From: Rhodovastum atsumiense
Lineage (GTDB): Bacteria; Pseudomonadota; Alphaproteobacteria; Acetobacterales; Acetobacteraceae
Reading direction: 5' to 3'
Assembly: GCF_937425535.1 (NCBI RefSeq)
Contig: NZ_OW485601.1
Span: 2,010,501 to 2,074,500 of the forward strand
Length of the DNA: 64,000 nucleotides
Under the pieces are notes generated by a model that saw only the letters and a list, made by a program, of their open reading frames with translations, did not search any database and was not told where the DNA came from. This document shows, piece by piece, positions 9,071 through 18,608 of this stretch. The number at the start of each line of letters is the position of its first letter. The first letter of the stretch is position 1. Made by a program: the position numbers and the translations under genes.

Positions 9071-9820
9071 ATGAAAATTCTCGTCCCCGTGAAGCGGGTC
9101 GTCGATTACAACGTCAAGGTTCGCGTCAGGTCGGACGGCACCGGCGTCGAGACCTCCGGCGTCAAGATGTCCATGAATCCCTTCGACGAGATCGCCGTCG
9201 AGGAAGCGGTGCGGCTGAAGGAAAAAGGCGTCGCCACCGAGATCGTGGCGGTTTCCCTCGGCATCGCCGCCTGCTCCGAAACCATCCGCACCGCGCTGGC
9301 GATGGGGGCCGACCGCGGCATCCTGGTGGAGACCGATGTCGACCTGCAGCCGCTGGCGGTGGCCAAGCTGCTGAAGGCGCTGGTGGATCGCGAACAGCCG
9401 GGCCTGGTGCTGCTGGGCAAGCAGGCGATCGATGATGACATGAATGCAACCGGGCAAATGCTGGCGGCCCTTCTGGGCTGGCCGCAAGGAACATTCGCCA
9501 GCAAGATCGTCGTCAGTGGCGGGAATGTCACAGTAACGCGCGAAGTGGACGGCGGGTTGGAAACTGTCGATTTAGACCTGCCCGCTGTGGTAACGACAGA
9601 TCTGCGCCTGAATGAACCACGTTATGCCAGCCTTCCCAATATCATGAAGGCGCGCAAGAAACCGATCGAAACGGTGAAGCCGGCCGATCTCGGCGTCGAT
9701 CCGACGCCGCGCCTGACCGTGCTGAAGGTTGCCGAGCCGCCAAAGCGGCAGGCAGGAAAGAAGGTGGGCTCGGTGGCCGAGCTGGTCGAGAAGCTGCGCA
9801 ACGAAGCGAAGGTGATCTGA
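9071..9820 (+). CDS. etfB: Electron transfer flavoprotein beta subunit
   Basis: 249 residues, the usual EtfB length. N-terminal [17 protein letters not shown] and [12 protein letters not shown] are family hallmarks, and the nucleotide-binding region includes [10 protein letters not shown]. EtfB with EtfA makes the soluble FAD/AMP heterodimer that takes electrons from acyl-CoA and other flavin dehydrogenases and passes them to ETF:quinone oxidoreductase. Its stop is one base from the etfA start. The oxidoreductase itself is not in the window. Confidence 0.97.
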   Translation: MKILVPVKRVVDYNVKVRVRSDGTGVETSGVKMSMNPFDEIAVEEAVRLKEKGVATEIVAVSLGIAACSETIRTALAMGADRGILVETDVDLQPLAVAKLLKALVDREQPGLVLLGKQAIDDDMNATGQMLAALLGWPQGTFASKIVVSGGNVTVTREVDGGLETVDLDLPAVVTTDLRLNEPRYASLPNIMKARKKPIETVKPADLGVDPTPRLTVLKVAEPPKRQAGKKVGSVAELVEKLRNEAKVI

Positions 9821-9821
9821 G

Positions 9822-10757
9822 ATGACGGCCCTGGTTCTTCTCGATCACGACGGCCACGGCATCAAGCAGCCGGCCCGGTCCGCGGTGGCGGCGGCGCAAC
9901 TCCTGGGCGAGGTGCACGTGCTGGTGGCGGGCCATGGCGCGCACGGCGCCGCCGCTGCGGCCGCGAAGCTGCCGGGCGTGGCCCGCGTGCTGGTGGCCGA
10001 GGCACCGATCTACGAGAACATGCTGGCCGAGCCGGTGGCGGCCCTGCTGGTTTCGCTGGCCCCCGCGTACGAACATGTGGTGGCGGCCTCCACCGCCCTG
10101 GGCAAGAACGTCATCCCGCGCGTGGCGGCCCTGCTCGACGCGCAGCCGATCAGCGACGTCGCCGCCATTGAAGGGCCGGACACCTTCGTGCGGCCGATCT
10201 ATGCCGGCAATGCTCTGGCAACGGTGCGCAGCGCCGATGCGAAGAAGGTGCTGACCGTGCGGGCCGCCAGCTTCGACCCGGTGCCCGCCGAAGGCGGCAA
10301 CGCCCCGGTCGAGGACGTCGCCCCCGTGGCGGTGCCCGGCATTTCCCGCTTCGTTTCGGCCGAGCTGTCCAAGAGCGAGCGGCCGGAACTGACCGCCGCG
10401 CGCGTGGTGGTTTCGGGCGGGCGCGGCATGGGCAGCGGCGAGAATTTTCACCTTCTCGACAAAATAGCTGATAAATTGGGGGCCGCTGTCGGCGCCTCGC
10501 GCGCCGCTGTGGATGCCGGGTTCGTGCCGAATGACTATCAGGTCGGCCAGACCGGTAAGATCGTTGCTCCGGATCTGTATGTCGCCGTGGGTATCTCCGG
10601 CGCCATCCAGCACCTTGCCGGGATGAAAGACAGCAAGGTCATCGTGGCAATCAACAAGGACGAGGAAGCGCCCATTTTCCAGGTGGCGGACTACGGCCTG
10701 GTGGCTGACCTCTTCACTGCGCTGCCCGAACTAGCGGCAGAGCTGGAGCACTCCTGA
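9822..10757 (+). CDS. etfA: Electron transfer flavoprotein alpha subunit
   Basis: 311 residues. The C-terminal FAD domain shows [28 protein letters not shown] and the [11 protein letters not shown] segment that contacts the flavin. It pairs with EtfB encoded immediately upstream. The stop overlaps the hbd start by one base (TGATG), so beta-oxidation electron transfer and hydroxyacyl-CoA dehydrogenation are translationally coupled. Confidence 0.97.
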   Translation: MTALVLLDHDGHGIKQPARSAVAAAQLLGEVHVLVAGHGAHGAAAAAAKLPGVARVLVAEAPIYENMLAEPVAALLVSLAPAYEHVVAASTALGKNVIPRVAALLDAQPISDVAAIEGPDTFVRPIYAGNALATVRSADAKKVLTVRAASFDPVPAEGGNAPVEDVAPVAVPGISRFVSAELSKSERPELTAARVVVSGGRGMGSGENFHLLDKIADKLGAAVGASRAAVDAGFVPNDYQVGQTGKIVAPDLYVAVGISGAIQHLAGMKDSKVIVAINKDEEAPIFQVADYGLVADLFTALPELAAELEHS

Positions 10758-11686
10758 TGAATATCGAAGTGAAAGCCGCGCCTGTTGCAGCCGACGCGCT
10801 GCTCGAGCCCCCCGTGATCGCCCGCGTCGGCGTGATCGGTGCCGGCCAGATGGGCAACGGCATCGCCCATGTCTGCGCCGTCGCGGGGCTGCCGGCGGTG
10901 ATGCTGGATGCGAAGCCCGAAGCGATGGAGAAAGCCGTCGCCACGATCAACCGCAATCTCGACCGACAGGTGTCCAAGGGCCTGCTCAGCGCCGAGGACA
11001 AGGCGGCCGCGCTCGCGCGCATTTCGACCTCCTCCGACTACGCCGCGTTCGGTGACTGCGACATCGTCATCGAGGCGGCGACCGAACGCGAAGAGGTCAA
11101 GAAGATCATCTTCGGCCAACTCGTGCCGCATCTGAAGCCCTCGGCCCTGATCGCCTCCAACACGTCGTCGATCTCGATCACGCGGCTGGCGGCGGTGACC
11201 GACCGGCCCGAGAAATTCATTGGCATGCACTTCATGAACCCGGTGCCGGTCATGAAGCTGGTGGAGATCATCCGCGGCATCGCCACCGACGAGCCGACCT
11301 TCCAGGCGGTGATGACCCTGGCGCAGCGCCTGGGCAAGACCACGGCGGTGGCCGAGGATTTCCCCGCCTTCATCGTCAACCGCATCCTGGTGCCGATGAT
11401 CAACGAGGCGGTCTATGCCCTGTACGAGGGCGTGGGTCATGTGAACTCGATCGACAGCGCCATGAAGCTCGGCGCCAACCATCCGATGGGGCCGCTGGAA
11501 CTGGCCGACTTCATCGGGCTGGATACCTGCCTGTCGATCATGCAGGTGCTGCATGACGGATTGGCCGACAGCAAGTACCGGCCCTGCCCGCTGCTGGTGA
11601 AATACGTCGAGGCCGGCTGGCTCGGGCGCAAGACCGGGCGCGGGTTCTACGACTACACCCAGACACCGCCGCGGCCGACGCGCTGA
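10757..11686 (+). CDS. hbd: 3-hydroxybutyryl-CoA dehydrogenase
   Basis: 309 residues. Rossmann motif GVIGAGQMGNGIA near residue 27, catalytic histidine in MHFMNPVPVMKLVE and SNTSSISITRLA define the family; a C-terminal helical domain ends at GRGFYDY. It interconverts 3-hydroxybutyryl-CoA and acetoacetyl-CoA in short-chain fatty acid oxidation or polyhydroxybutyrate metabolism. Third gene of the etfBA operon. Chain-length specificity is not read from sequence. Confidence 0.95.
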   Translation: MNIEVKAAPVAADALLEPPVIARVGVIGAGQMGNGIAHVCAVAGLPAVMLDAKPEAMEKAVATINRNLDRQVSKGLLSAEDKAAALARISTSSDYAAFGDCDIVIEAATEREEVKKIIFGQLVPHLKPSALIASNTSSISITRLAAVTDRPEKFIGMHFMNPVPVMKLVEIIRGIATDEPTFQAVMTLAQRLGKTTAVAEDFPAFIVNRILVPMINEAVYALYEGVGHVNSIDSAMKLGANHPMGPLELADFIGLDTCLSIMQVLHDGLADSKYRPCPLLVKYVEAGWLGRKTGRGFYDYTQTPPRPTR

Positions 11687-11780
11687 CCCTGGAGCCGGTG
11701 TTCCGGTTCACCCGGCGGGGCGCATGCCTCCGTCGGGATCGGAATGCCGGCTTTCGCAACAACATGGCTGACGGCAGCAC

Positions 11781-12953
11781 GTGCCCCCGGTAACTCCCTG
11801 CCGCCTGAACGACCTGCGGCGAACCCGGACGATCGAGGAATTCCGGCATGGCCTGGCCACCGAGGTCTCGGATGACCTGTGTCTGTTTCATTCTGACAAC
11901 AATATAATTTCGATGACGCCGGCGGGACTGGCGCCGGGCGAGGCCCTGTTCGGCGATGGCGAGTCCCCGGCCATGACCGGCAGCCCGCTCGGCCCTGGCC
12001 GGATGCGCGACATCGCCTCGGTTGTCCTGAACGACTGCAGCTTCGTCGTCAGTTCGATGTCACTGCTCGACCGGCATCGACGCGTGTTCGTCCCGGCCAT
12101 CGAAAACCTGCCGGATCCAGCCGAACTGGCCCGGTTCGATCCGCAATACCACCTGGATGCAGGCGGGGGGCTGATCCTCGACAACGATTTCATCCGCAGG
12201 GCGGAGCGGATCGACGCCATCGCCGCCCCGGTCTGCGGCGGCGGGTTCAACGACTACCGCCATTTCCTGTGCGACGGACTGCCGGGAATCCTGCTGCACC
12301 GGCAGGTTTTCCCCGATATCGACCTGACCATCGTCGGGCCCGCCCTGGCGCCGTGGCAGGAGGACATTCTCGCGGCGCTGAACCTGCTGGACCGCTACCG
12401 GCCGGTTTCCGGCCCGGTCGTGTTCGCGAAGGTGCTGACCACGACGATGCTGGCGCTGCACGCGGCCTATCCCACCGGCTTCGTCCGCCCAATCTTCGAT
12501 GTCCTGCGCTTCCGGTTCGGCGGATCGGGTTGCCGGCCCACGCGCAAGGTGTTTCTCTCCCGCGCCGGGACGGATACGCATTGCCCCCTGCGCAACCGCG
12601 CAGAGGTGGAGGCCCGGCTCGCGGCCATCGGCTTCGACATCATCCGGCCGGCCTCGCTGACCTTGCGCGAGCAGGTCCGCCTGATGGGCGAGGCCCGGGT
12701 GGTGGTCGGCGAGTCCGGCCCGGCGATGGCCGGTCTCGGTTTCTGCCAACCCGGCACGCTGGTCCTGGAAATCCAGCCCGATGCCTGCGTCGATGGCGCG
12801 ACGCGGGCCATGTGCTGCCTGTTCGCCCATCGCTGGCATCTCTATCTCGCCAGGGTCACCCCAGAGGACGCCTCGTTCGCGATCGACTGCGACCGGTTGT
12901 CGGCCGCGGTGGCGACGGTGGCACTGTCGCCGGAAGGGAATGAGGCATCGTGA
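11781..12953 (+). CDS. Glycosyltransferase family 61 protein
   Basis: 390 residues from GTG 11781. The central and C-terminal parts fit GT61 (DUF563): FNDYRHFLCDGLPGI, RKVFLSRAG, and the late VVVGESGPAMAGLGFC with PGTLVLEI. Bacterial GT61 proteins are soluble and are found in polysaccharide loci. The stop overlaps the next glycosyltransferase start by 4 bases (GTGA), so both probably act on the same surface glycan. Donor and acceptor unknown. Confidence 0.8.
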   Translation: MPPVTPCRLNDLRRTRTIEEFRHGLATEVSDDLCLFHSDNNIISMTPAGLAPGEALFGDGESPAMTGSPLGPGRMRDIASVVLNDCSFVVSSMSLLDRHRRVFVPAIENLPDPAELARFDPQYHLDAGGGLILDNDFIRRAERIDAIAAPVCGGGFNDYRHFLCDGLPGILLHRQVFPDIDLTIVGPALAPWQEDILAALNLLDRYRPVSGPVVFAKVLTTTMLALHAAYPTGFVRPIFDVLRFRFGGSGCRPTRKVFLSRAGTDTHCPLRNRAEVEARLAAIGFDIIRPASLTLREQVRLMGEARVVVGESGPAMAGLGFCQPGTLVLEIQPDACVDGATRAMCCLFAHRWHLYLARVTPEDASFAIDCDRLSAAVATVALSPEGNEAS

Positions 12954-13948
12954 CGGCCTCGATTTCAATCTGCGCCATGGCCCGCAACGAGGGACGCGCG
13001 CTCGCGGAGTGGGCTGCCTGCCATTTCGCCCTCGGGGTCAGGGAGATCCGCCTCTATGACAACGGCAGCGACGACGACACCGCCGAGCTTGCCTCGCGCC
13101 TGTCGCAGCATTTCCGGCTGGTCCGGGTTCCCTGGACACAGCCGGGCGCCGGCCACGACACGGTCCAGCGGGCGGCGTTCGACGATGCCGCCGCCTGGTA
13201 CATCGGCCGCGCGGATTTCGTCGCCTTCATCGACCTCGACGAATTCCTGCTGCCCGCGGAGGGGATGAGCCTGCCGGAGGCACTGGCCGGCTATGATCAT
13301 TCGGTCGGTGCGATCGCGGTGAACCAGCGCTGCTTCGGATCATCCTGGCACGACAAGTACCAGCCCGCGCCCGTCCTGGGCCGGTTCACCCGCCGGGCCA
13401 GCCTGGACTCGCCGGAACATTGCTTCGTCAAGTCGATCGCACGCCCCGAATGCCTGCTGCCGTTCCGCACCGTGCACAGCGTCGAGCTCAACACCGGGCA
13501 TTGCGTGTTCCCCGACGGCACGCCCTACGAGCCAGGAACCCCGCATCCGGGCAAGGCCCGGCGGATCGTCACGACCGGGCCGCTGCGCCTGCACCACTAT
13601 CTGCTGAAATCCCTCCAGGAGTTTCGCGCCAAGCAAAGGCGCTTCAGCGGCACGGACCTGGCCGACCGCTACGATGACAGTTATTTCCTAAATCGTGATG
13701 AAATCACCAATGCGGAAGAAGACCGGTTCGCCCTGCGCTTCCTGCCGCTGATCGAGGCGACATTGCGCGACATCTGCATCCCACCCCCGGCCGACACCGT
13801 CATGGCCGCCCCGCCGCCCCCCACCCCTGCCCAGGAGCAGGCCGGCGGCGCAGCGGGGGTCGTCATCGGCCGCGGCACCATGGTGGTGCCGAGCATCACG
13901 CAGAGCCTGGCGCCCACGGTGGCAGGGGGCGGGATCACCTGGCCCTGA
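12950..13948 (+). CDS. Glycosyltransferase family 2/92-like protein
   Basis: 332 residues. The N-terminus ISICAMARNEGRALAEWAACH and LYDNGSDDDT are typical of the Glyco_tranf_2_4 group; the metal-binding DxD-like motif is FIDLDEF, followed by NQRCFGSS and a late LHHYLLKSLQEFRAK. No signal peptide or membrane helix. The final 50 residues are Pro/Ala/Gly-rich and probably disordered. Partner of the upstream GT61 gene. Confidence 0.82.
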   Translation: MTASISICAMARNEGRALAEWAACHFALGVREIRLYDNGSDDDTAELASRLSQHFRLVRVPWTQPGAGHDTVQRAAFDDAAAWYIGRADFVAFIDLDEFLLPAEGMSLPEALAGYDHSVGAIAVNQRCFGSSWHDKYQPAPVLGRFTRRASLDSPEHCFVKSIARPECLLPFRTVHSVELNTGHCVFPDGTPYEPGTPHPGKARRIVTTGPLRLHHYLLKSLQEFRAKQRRFSGTDLADRYDDSYFLNRDEITNAEEDRFALRFLPLIEATLRDICIPPPADTVMAAPPPPTPAQEQAGGAAGVVIGRGTMVVPSITQSLAPTVAGGGITWP

Positions 13949-13969
13949 CCGCCGGCCTCAGCCGGTCAG
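13945..13969. terminator. Shared hairpin between convergent genes
   Basis: CTGACCG and CGGTCAG form a 7-base-pair stem with an inner CCGG/CCGG helix across the overlapping ends of the glycosyltransferase and tlpA-like genes. A bidirectional terminator is plausible, though no T-run follows. Confidence 0.35.
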
Positions 13970-14566
13970 CCGCCGGATCTCCGCCACCGCCGCATCGCTC
14001 GCCCAGTCGGCCGAGCCTTCCAACCGGGCGCGCTCGCGGCCGGCGCGGTCGAGGATGATGGTGGTGGGAATGCCGCGCGTGCCCCAGGCGCGTCCGGCCT
14101 CCCCCTTCGGGTCGAGCCAGACCGGCAGCCCTTCGATCCGGTGACGGGCGAAGAAGCGCGTGACCGCCTCCGCCCCGCCGCGATCCGAGGAAGCGGCCAC
14201 CACCAGGATCCCTTCCCCCGCCACACGCCGCGCCAGGGCGGCGAGCGAGGGCATCTCGGCGACGCAGGGCACGCACCAGGTGGCCCAGAGGTTCAGCACC
14301 ACCCCCTTGCCGGCGAAACTGTCCAGGCCGTGCGCCACCCCTGCTTCGTCCACCAGCTTCGCCGGGGGCAAGGGAAGCGGCGGATCGGTGCGCGTCAGGG
14401 CCGCGAGCCCCTCCAGGGCGGGCTGCGGCGGCGGGGGATCGGCGGACGGGGTGTGCACCACCGGCCCGGTTCCGGGTTTGCCTGCCTGCCACGCTGCCGC
14501 TAGGGTCCCCCCCGCCAGGACCGCACCCGCGACCAGCAGCCCCCGGCGCTTCACGTCATACCGCAT
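13958..14566 (-). CDS. TlpA-like periplasmic thioredoxin
   Basis: 202 residues; the ATG at 14566 has GGAGAG about 7 bases upstream. An uncleaved or cleavable N-terminal membrane segment (about 8-27) is followed by a Pro-rich linker and a thioredoxin fold with active site WCVPC (C98, C101) and cis-Pro loop RGIPTT. Such TlpA/ResA proteins reduce periplasmic disulfides in cytochrome c maturation or CuA assembly, which would suit the c-type cytochromes and CuA subunit encoded later in the window; the link is inference. Divergent from argH with 12 bases between starts. Confidence 0.88.
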   Translation of the reverse strand: MRYDVKRRGLLVAGAVLAGGTLAAAWQAGKPGTGPVVHTPSADPPPPQPALEGLAALTRTDPPLPLPPAKLVDEAGVAHGLDSFAGKGVVLNLWATWCVPCVAEMPSLAALARRVAGEGILVVAASSDRGGAEAVTRFFARHRIEGLPVWLDPKGEAGRAWGTRGIPTTIILDRAGRERARLEGSADWASDAAVAEIRRLTG

Positions 14567-14578
14567 GGATGCCTCTCC

Positions 14579-16000
14579 GTGACCGACACGCCCGACCTCC
14601 GCTCTGCTTCCAGCCGCCTCGAAACCAACCAGCAATGGGGCGGGCGGTTCGCCGCGGGTCCGTCGGCGGTGATGCAGGAGATCAACGCCTCCATCGCCTT
14701 CGACCAGAAACTGTGGCGCCAGGACATCCGCGGCTCGCTCGCCCATGCCGCCATGCTCGCCAAGGTAGGGATCATCTCCGCCGAGGACGAGAGGGCGATC
14801 GCCGAGGGCCTGACCACGATCGCCGCCGAGATCGAGGCGGGGCGCTTCCCCTTCACCGAGGCGCTCGAAGACATCCACATGAACATCGAGGCGCGGCTGA
14901 CCGAGCGGATCGGCGAGGCCGGCAAGCGCCTGCATACCGGGCGCAGCCGCAACGACCAGGTGGCGACCGATTTCCGCCTGTGGGTGCGCGACGCGATCGA
15001 CGGGCTGGATGCGCAGGTCGTGGACCTGATGCGCGCGCTCGCCGACCGGGCCGCCGCCCATGCCGCCGACCCGATGCCCGGCTTCACTCATCTGCAGACG
15101 GCCCAGCCGGTGACCTTCGGGCACCACCTGCTCGCCTATGTCGAGATGCTGGCGCGCGACCGCGGGCGGCTGGCCGATTGCCGCAAGCGGCTGAACGAAT
15201 GCCCGCTGGGCGTGGCGGCGCTGGCCGGCACGTCGTTCCCGCTGGACCGCGAGGCCACCGCGGCGGCGCTGGGCTTCGACCGGCCGGCCGCCAATTCCCT
15301 CGATGCGGTGTCGGACCGGGATTTCGCGCTGGAGTTCCTCGCCACCGCGGCGATCTCGGCGATGCACCTGTCCCGTCTGGCCGAGGAAGTGGTGATCTGG
15401 TGCAGCGCCCCCTACCGCTTCATCCGGCTGTCGGATGCCTACACCACCGGCAGCTCGATCATGCCGCAGAAGCGCAACCCGGATGCCGCCGAGCTGGTGC
15501 GGGCCAAGACCGGCCGCGTCACCGGGGCGCTGGTCGGGCTGCTGACGGTGATGAAGGGGCTGCCGCTGGCCTATGCCAAGGACACGCAGGAGGACAAGGA
15601 GCCGGTGTTCGACGCCGCCGGCGCCTGGGCGCTGAGCCTGGCGGCCATGGCCGGGATGGTGCGCGACATGACCCCGGACAAGGCGCGGATGCGTGACTTC
15701 GCCGGCTCGGGCTTCGCCACCGCCACCGATCTCGCCGACTGGCTGGTGCGGGTGCTGAAGCTGCCGTTCCGCACCGCGCACCATGTCACCGGCCGGCTGG
15801 TGGCGGCGGCCGAGGCCAAGGGGGTGGACCTGTCCGGTCTTTCACTGGCCGAGATGCAGGCGGAGGAACCGGGCATCACCGCCGATGTGTTCTCGGTGCT
15901 GACGGTGGACGCTTCGGTCGCCTCGCGCACGGTCTATGGCGGCACGGCCCCGGTGAACGTCGCGAAGCAGGCCGCGAAATGGCAGGCGGCCCTGGCATGA
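14579..16000 (+). CDS. argH: Argininosuccinate lyase
   Basis: 473 residues. Cleaves argininosuccinate to arginine and fumarate. Family motifs: [45 protein letters not shown] and the signature [12 protein letters not shown] with the catalytic serine. GTG start at 14579 lies inside the leader of the divergent tlpA-like gene and has no clear ribosome-binding site, but length and N-terminus agree with alphaproteobacterial ArgH. Its stop overlaps the small lipoprotein gene (ATGA). Confidence 0.96.
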   Translation: MTDTPDLRSASSRLETNQQWGGRFAAGPSAVMQEINASIAFDQKLWRQDIRGSLAHAAMLAKVGIISAEDERAIAEGLTTIAAEIEAGRFPFTEALEDIHMNIEARLTERIGEAGKRLHTGRSRNDQVATDFRLWVRDAIDGLDAQVVDLMRALADRAAAHAADPMPGFTHLQTAQPVTFGHHLLAYVEMLARDRGRLADCRKRLNECPLGVAALAGTSFPLDREATAAALGFDRPAANSLDAVSDRDFALEFLATAAISAMHLSRLAEEVVIWCSAPYRFIRLSDAYTTGSSIMPQKRNPDAAELVRAKTGRVTGALVGLLTVMKGLPLAYAKDTQEDKEPVFDAAGAWALSLAAMAGMVRDMTPDKARMRDFAGSGFATATDLADWLVRVLKLPFRTAHHVTGRLVAAAEAKGVDLSGLSLAEMQAEEPGITADVFSVLTVDASVASRTVYGGTAPVNVAKQAAKWQAALA

Positions 16001-16119
16001 GGCTGTTCCTGGCCCTGGCGCTGCTGCTGGTGCTGGCGGGCTGCGGCCGCAAGGGCTGGCCGCAGCCCCCTGGCCCGCCCGACCAGGTCATCTATCCCCG
16101 CACCTATCCGTCAAGATAG
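15997..16119 (+). CDS. LptM-like small lipoprotein
   Basis: 40 residues from the ATG at 15997 that overlaps the argH stop by 4 bases. A hydrophobic signal ends in lipobox LAGC, giving mature [10 protein letters not shown] and a short Pro-rich tail. This CGxKGP-type start is the hallmark of the LptM/YifL family, which helps oxidative maturation of the LPS translocon protein LptD. In many alphaproteobacteria such a gene sits between argH and lysA, as here, apart from one inserted opposite-strand gene. Confidence 0.8.
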   Translation: MRLFLALALLLVLAGCGRKGWPQPPGPPDQVIYPRTYPSR

Positions 16120-16122
16120 CTT

Positions 16123-16199
16123 TGGGATCCAAGGGCCTTCGGCCCTTGGTGGAGGTCCAGGAGGCAAAGCCTCCTGGCGGGGCCGGGGCAGCGCCCCGG
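16123..16199 (+). repeat. GGATCC hairpin repeat, copy 2
   Basis: TGGGATCC followed by AAGGGCC-TTC-GGCCCTT, then CCAGGAGGC-AAA-GCCTCCTGG and GGGGC-CGGGGCA-GCCCC: three successive hairpins. The first two correspond to the copy at 6006. The element lies between the lptM-like gene and the end of a minus-strand gene and could terminate transcription from both sides. Confidence 0.7.
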
Positions 16200-16200
16200 A

Positions 16201-17115
16201 TCAGACCTTCTCCAGTTCCACGGTCTTCTGCGCGATCTCGTCGAGCCCGGTCACCGCCGTCTCGACCGCGGCAACGATCTTCGCGGCGCCGAGGATCAGC
16301 AGGAAGGTCGAGGGCTCAAGGCTCTCGTCCTCGGAAAACGTTGCCGAAGTCCCGTTCTTGTCCAGCGACCCGAACACGGCATGTTGCCCGGTCGCTTCCG
16401 GCGCGGCGATCTCGCACAGCCGGTCGTAGTAGAAGCGTGCGCCGGGGCTGACCTTCTCGGCCTCGTCGATCATCTTCAGCAGGTCGGGACCGCGGGCCTT
16501 GCGCGCCTGTTCGATCCAGCCGTCGGGGTTGCTGGCGAAGCCGCGTTCGGTGAGGCAGGCGTCGATGCCGGCGAGGTCGCCGCGGCCGAGCAGGCGGCGG
16601 ATCTGGCGCTCGATCTCCAGCACGATCGCCCCGGATTCGAGCAGGCTGCGGGCGCACAGGGCGGCCCCGAGGGGGTTGCGGGCATCCCACAGCGCGGTCG
16701 TGCCGGACACCAGCGCCAGGATGCGGTGCAGGATGGCCTGTTCGAACACCGCGAGCTTCCAGGCGGCCTTGGATTTCAGCAGGTCGCCCTCGCGCGGCAG
16801 CGTGGGCTTGCGGCGGGCCTGCAGCCGGGCGAACACGGCGTTCAGCTCCTGGATGGCGGGCCAGTCGGCGCCGGCGTCGACCACATCGGCGCGGCCGAAG
16901 GCGACCGCGGGGGCTTTCGCCGGCAGGACGGTCGGGATCACCGCCGTACGCCGGGACCGGCGCGGGGCCATGCCCGGCGGCTGGTCGGCGACGCCGAGCA
17001 TTCGGGCGGCGCTGGAGAAGGCCAACGGCATCAGCCGGGTGACGGCGAAGAACAGGACCACCAGCACCACGACGAAGATCGCGGTCTTGGGGATCTCGTA
17101 GCCATAGAATTCCAT
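16201..17115 (-). CDS. Membrane-anchored protein of unknown function
   Basis: 304 residues from ATG 17115 (MEFYGYEIPK). One N-terminal membrane helix (about 10-30) then a cytosolic or periplasmic helical domain. ALCARSLLESGAIVLEIE resembles the core helix of DUF5677-type proteins, but I do not claim membership. A GGAG lies about 13 bases upstream. Located on the opposite strand between lptM and lysA, which are usually adjacent in relatives, so it looks like an insertion into a conserved block. Function unknown. Confidence 0.6.
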   Translation of the reverse strand: MEFYGYEIPKTAIFVVVLVVLFFAVTRLMPLAFSSAARMLGVADQPPGMAPRRSRRTAVIPTVLPAKAPAVAFGRADVVDAGADWPAIQELNAVFARLQARRKPTLPREGDLLKSKAAWKLAVFEQAILHRILALVSGTTALWDARNPLGAALCARSLLESGAIVLEIERQIRRLLGRGDLAGIDACLTERGFASNPDGWIEQARKARGPDLLKMIDEAEKVSPGARFYYDRLCEIAAPEATGQHAVFGSLDKNGTSATFSEDESLEPSTFLLILGAAKIVAAVETAVTGLDEIAQKTVELEKV

Positions 17116-17274
17116 GGGTCTGCGACTCCAGTCTTGCGCCAGCCGCGGGCCCGGGATGGCGGCGCATCGGTGCGGGGGCGCGGTGTTTCTGAACCGGATC
17201 CGTGCGTTGGGGAAGTCCCTGCCGCGACGGTGCGGAGACTGGAAGACCGGGCTGCCGCGCCCTAGCATGGCGGC

Positions 17275-18594
17275 ATGGCCGCACCCGCTTCCGCCGTCCT
17301 CGATGACGAGCCCTCTGTCGCCGCGTTGATTGCCGCGCGGCCGCAGCTTTCAATGCATGCCTTTGACGGTCTGACACTCGAGCAGGTACCGCTCGCGCGC
17401 ATCGCCGACGTGCTCGGCACCCCGGCCTGGGTCTATTCGGCGGGGGCGATGCGGGCGCGGCTGGCGGAGTTGAAAGCCGCCATGGCCGGGCTGCCGGCGG
17501 ATGTACACTACGCTGTCAAGGCGAACGACCACCTCGCCGTGCTGCGGATCATGGCGGCCGGGGGTGCCGGCGCCGACGTGGTCAGCGAGGGCGAGCTGCG
17601 CCGGGCGCGGGCGGCCGGCATTCCGGCCAGTGCGATCGTGTTCTCCGGCGTGGGCAAGACGGAACGGGAAATCCGGCTCGCGATCACCGAGGGCATCCAC
17701 CAGCTGAATGTCGAGAGCGCGGAGGAGCTGGAGGTCATTTCGGCCATCGCCAGCGCGCTCGGGGGCCGCGCGCGGGTGGCGTTGCGGGTCAATCCGGACG
17801 TGGATGCCGGCACCCACGCCAAGATCACCACCGGCACGGCCGAGACCAAGTTCGGCATCCCCTATGACGACGTGCCCGCCGTCTACGCGCGGGCCGCGGC
17901 GCTGCCGGGGGTGGAGCCGGTCGGGCTGGCGCTGCATATCGGCAGCCAGATCATGTCGACGGCGCCCTATCGTGCCGCCTTCGCCCGCGCCGCCGAGATG
18001 GTGCGGACGCTGCGGGCCCAGGGGCTCGCGGTGTCGCGCATGGATTGCGGCGGCGGGCTCGGCATCGGCTATCGCGATGAACCGGACGGCTCGCCGGCGG
18101 CGCTGGCCGGGGCGATGCGGACGGCGTTCGGCGGCATGGACCTGGAGCTGATGGTCGAGCCGGGCCGCTGGCTGGTCGGGCCGGCAGGCGTGCTGCTGGC
18201 GACCGTCGTGCTGGTGAAGGGCCAGGAGCGCTTCGTGGTGCTGGATGCCGCCATGAACGAGCTGATGCGCCCGGCGATGTACGATGCCTGGCACGGCATC
18301 GTGCCGCTCGCCGCCGGCACTGCGGTGGGCGCCACCACGCCGGTGGACGTGGTCGGCCCGGTCTGCGAGAGCTCGGACACGTTCGCGCGAGGGCGGGCGC
18401 TGCCCCGGCTGGAGCGGGGCGCCCGGGTCGCGCTGCTGGATGCCGGCGCGTATGGTGCGGTGATGAGTTCCACGTACAATGGTCGCCCGCTGGCGCCCAT
18501 TGCCCTGGTGGATGGCGACCGCTGGGCGGTGATCCGCGAGCGGCAGGCCCATGCCGATCTGTGGGCCGGGGAGCGCGTTCCCGAGTTCATCTGA
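17275..18594 (+). CDS. lysA: Diaminopimelate decarboxylase
   Basis: 439 residues. PLP-dependent last step of lysine synthesis. The Schiff-base lysine is in YAVKAND (K82); further motifs are GVGKTEREI, HIGSQI, the glycine loop CGGGLGIGY, the EPGRWLVG phosphate site and the catalytic cysteine in GPVCESSDTFA. The final AYGAVMSSTYNGR is also characteristic. Start ATG 17275; a second ATG at 17267 is out of frame. Fourteen bases upstream of the DUF4175 gene. Confidence 0.97.
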   Translation: MAAPASAVLDDEPSVAALIAARPQLSMHAFDGLTLEQVPLARIADVLGTPAWVYSAGAMRARLAELKAAMAGLPADVHYAVKANDHLAVLRIMAAGGAGADVVSEGELRRARAAGIPASAIVFSGVGKTEREIRLAITEGIHQLNVESAEELEVISAIASALGGRARVALRVNPDVDAGTHAKITTGTAETKFGIPYDDVPAVYARAAALPGVEPVGLALHIGSQIMSTAPYRAAFARAAEMVRTLRAQGLAVSRMDCGGGLGIGYRDEPDGSPAALAGAMRTAFGGMDLELMVEPGRWLVGPAGVLLATVVLVKGQERFVVLDAAMNELMRPAMYDAWHGIVPLAAGTAVGATTPVDVVGPVCESSDTFARGRALPRLERGARVALLDAGAYGAVMSSTYNGRPLAPIALVDGDRWAVIRERQAHADLWAGERVPEFI

Positions 18595-18608
18595 ACCAAC
18601 GAGGCGGC

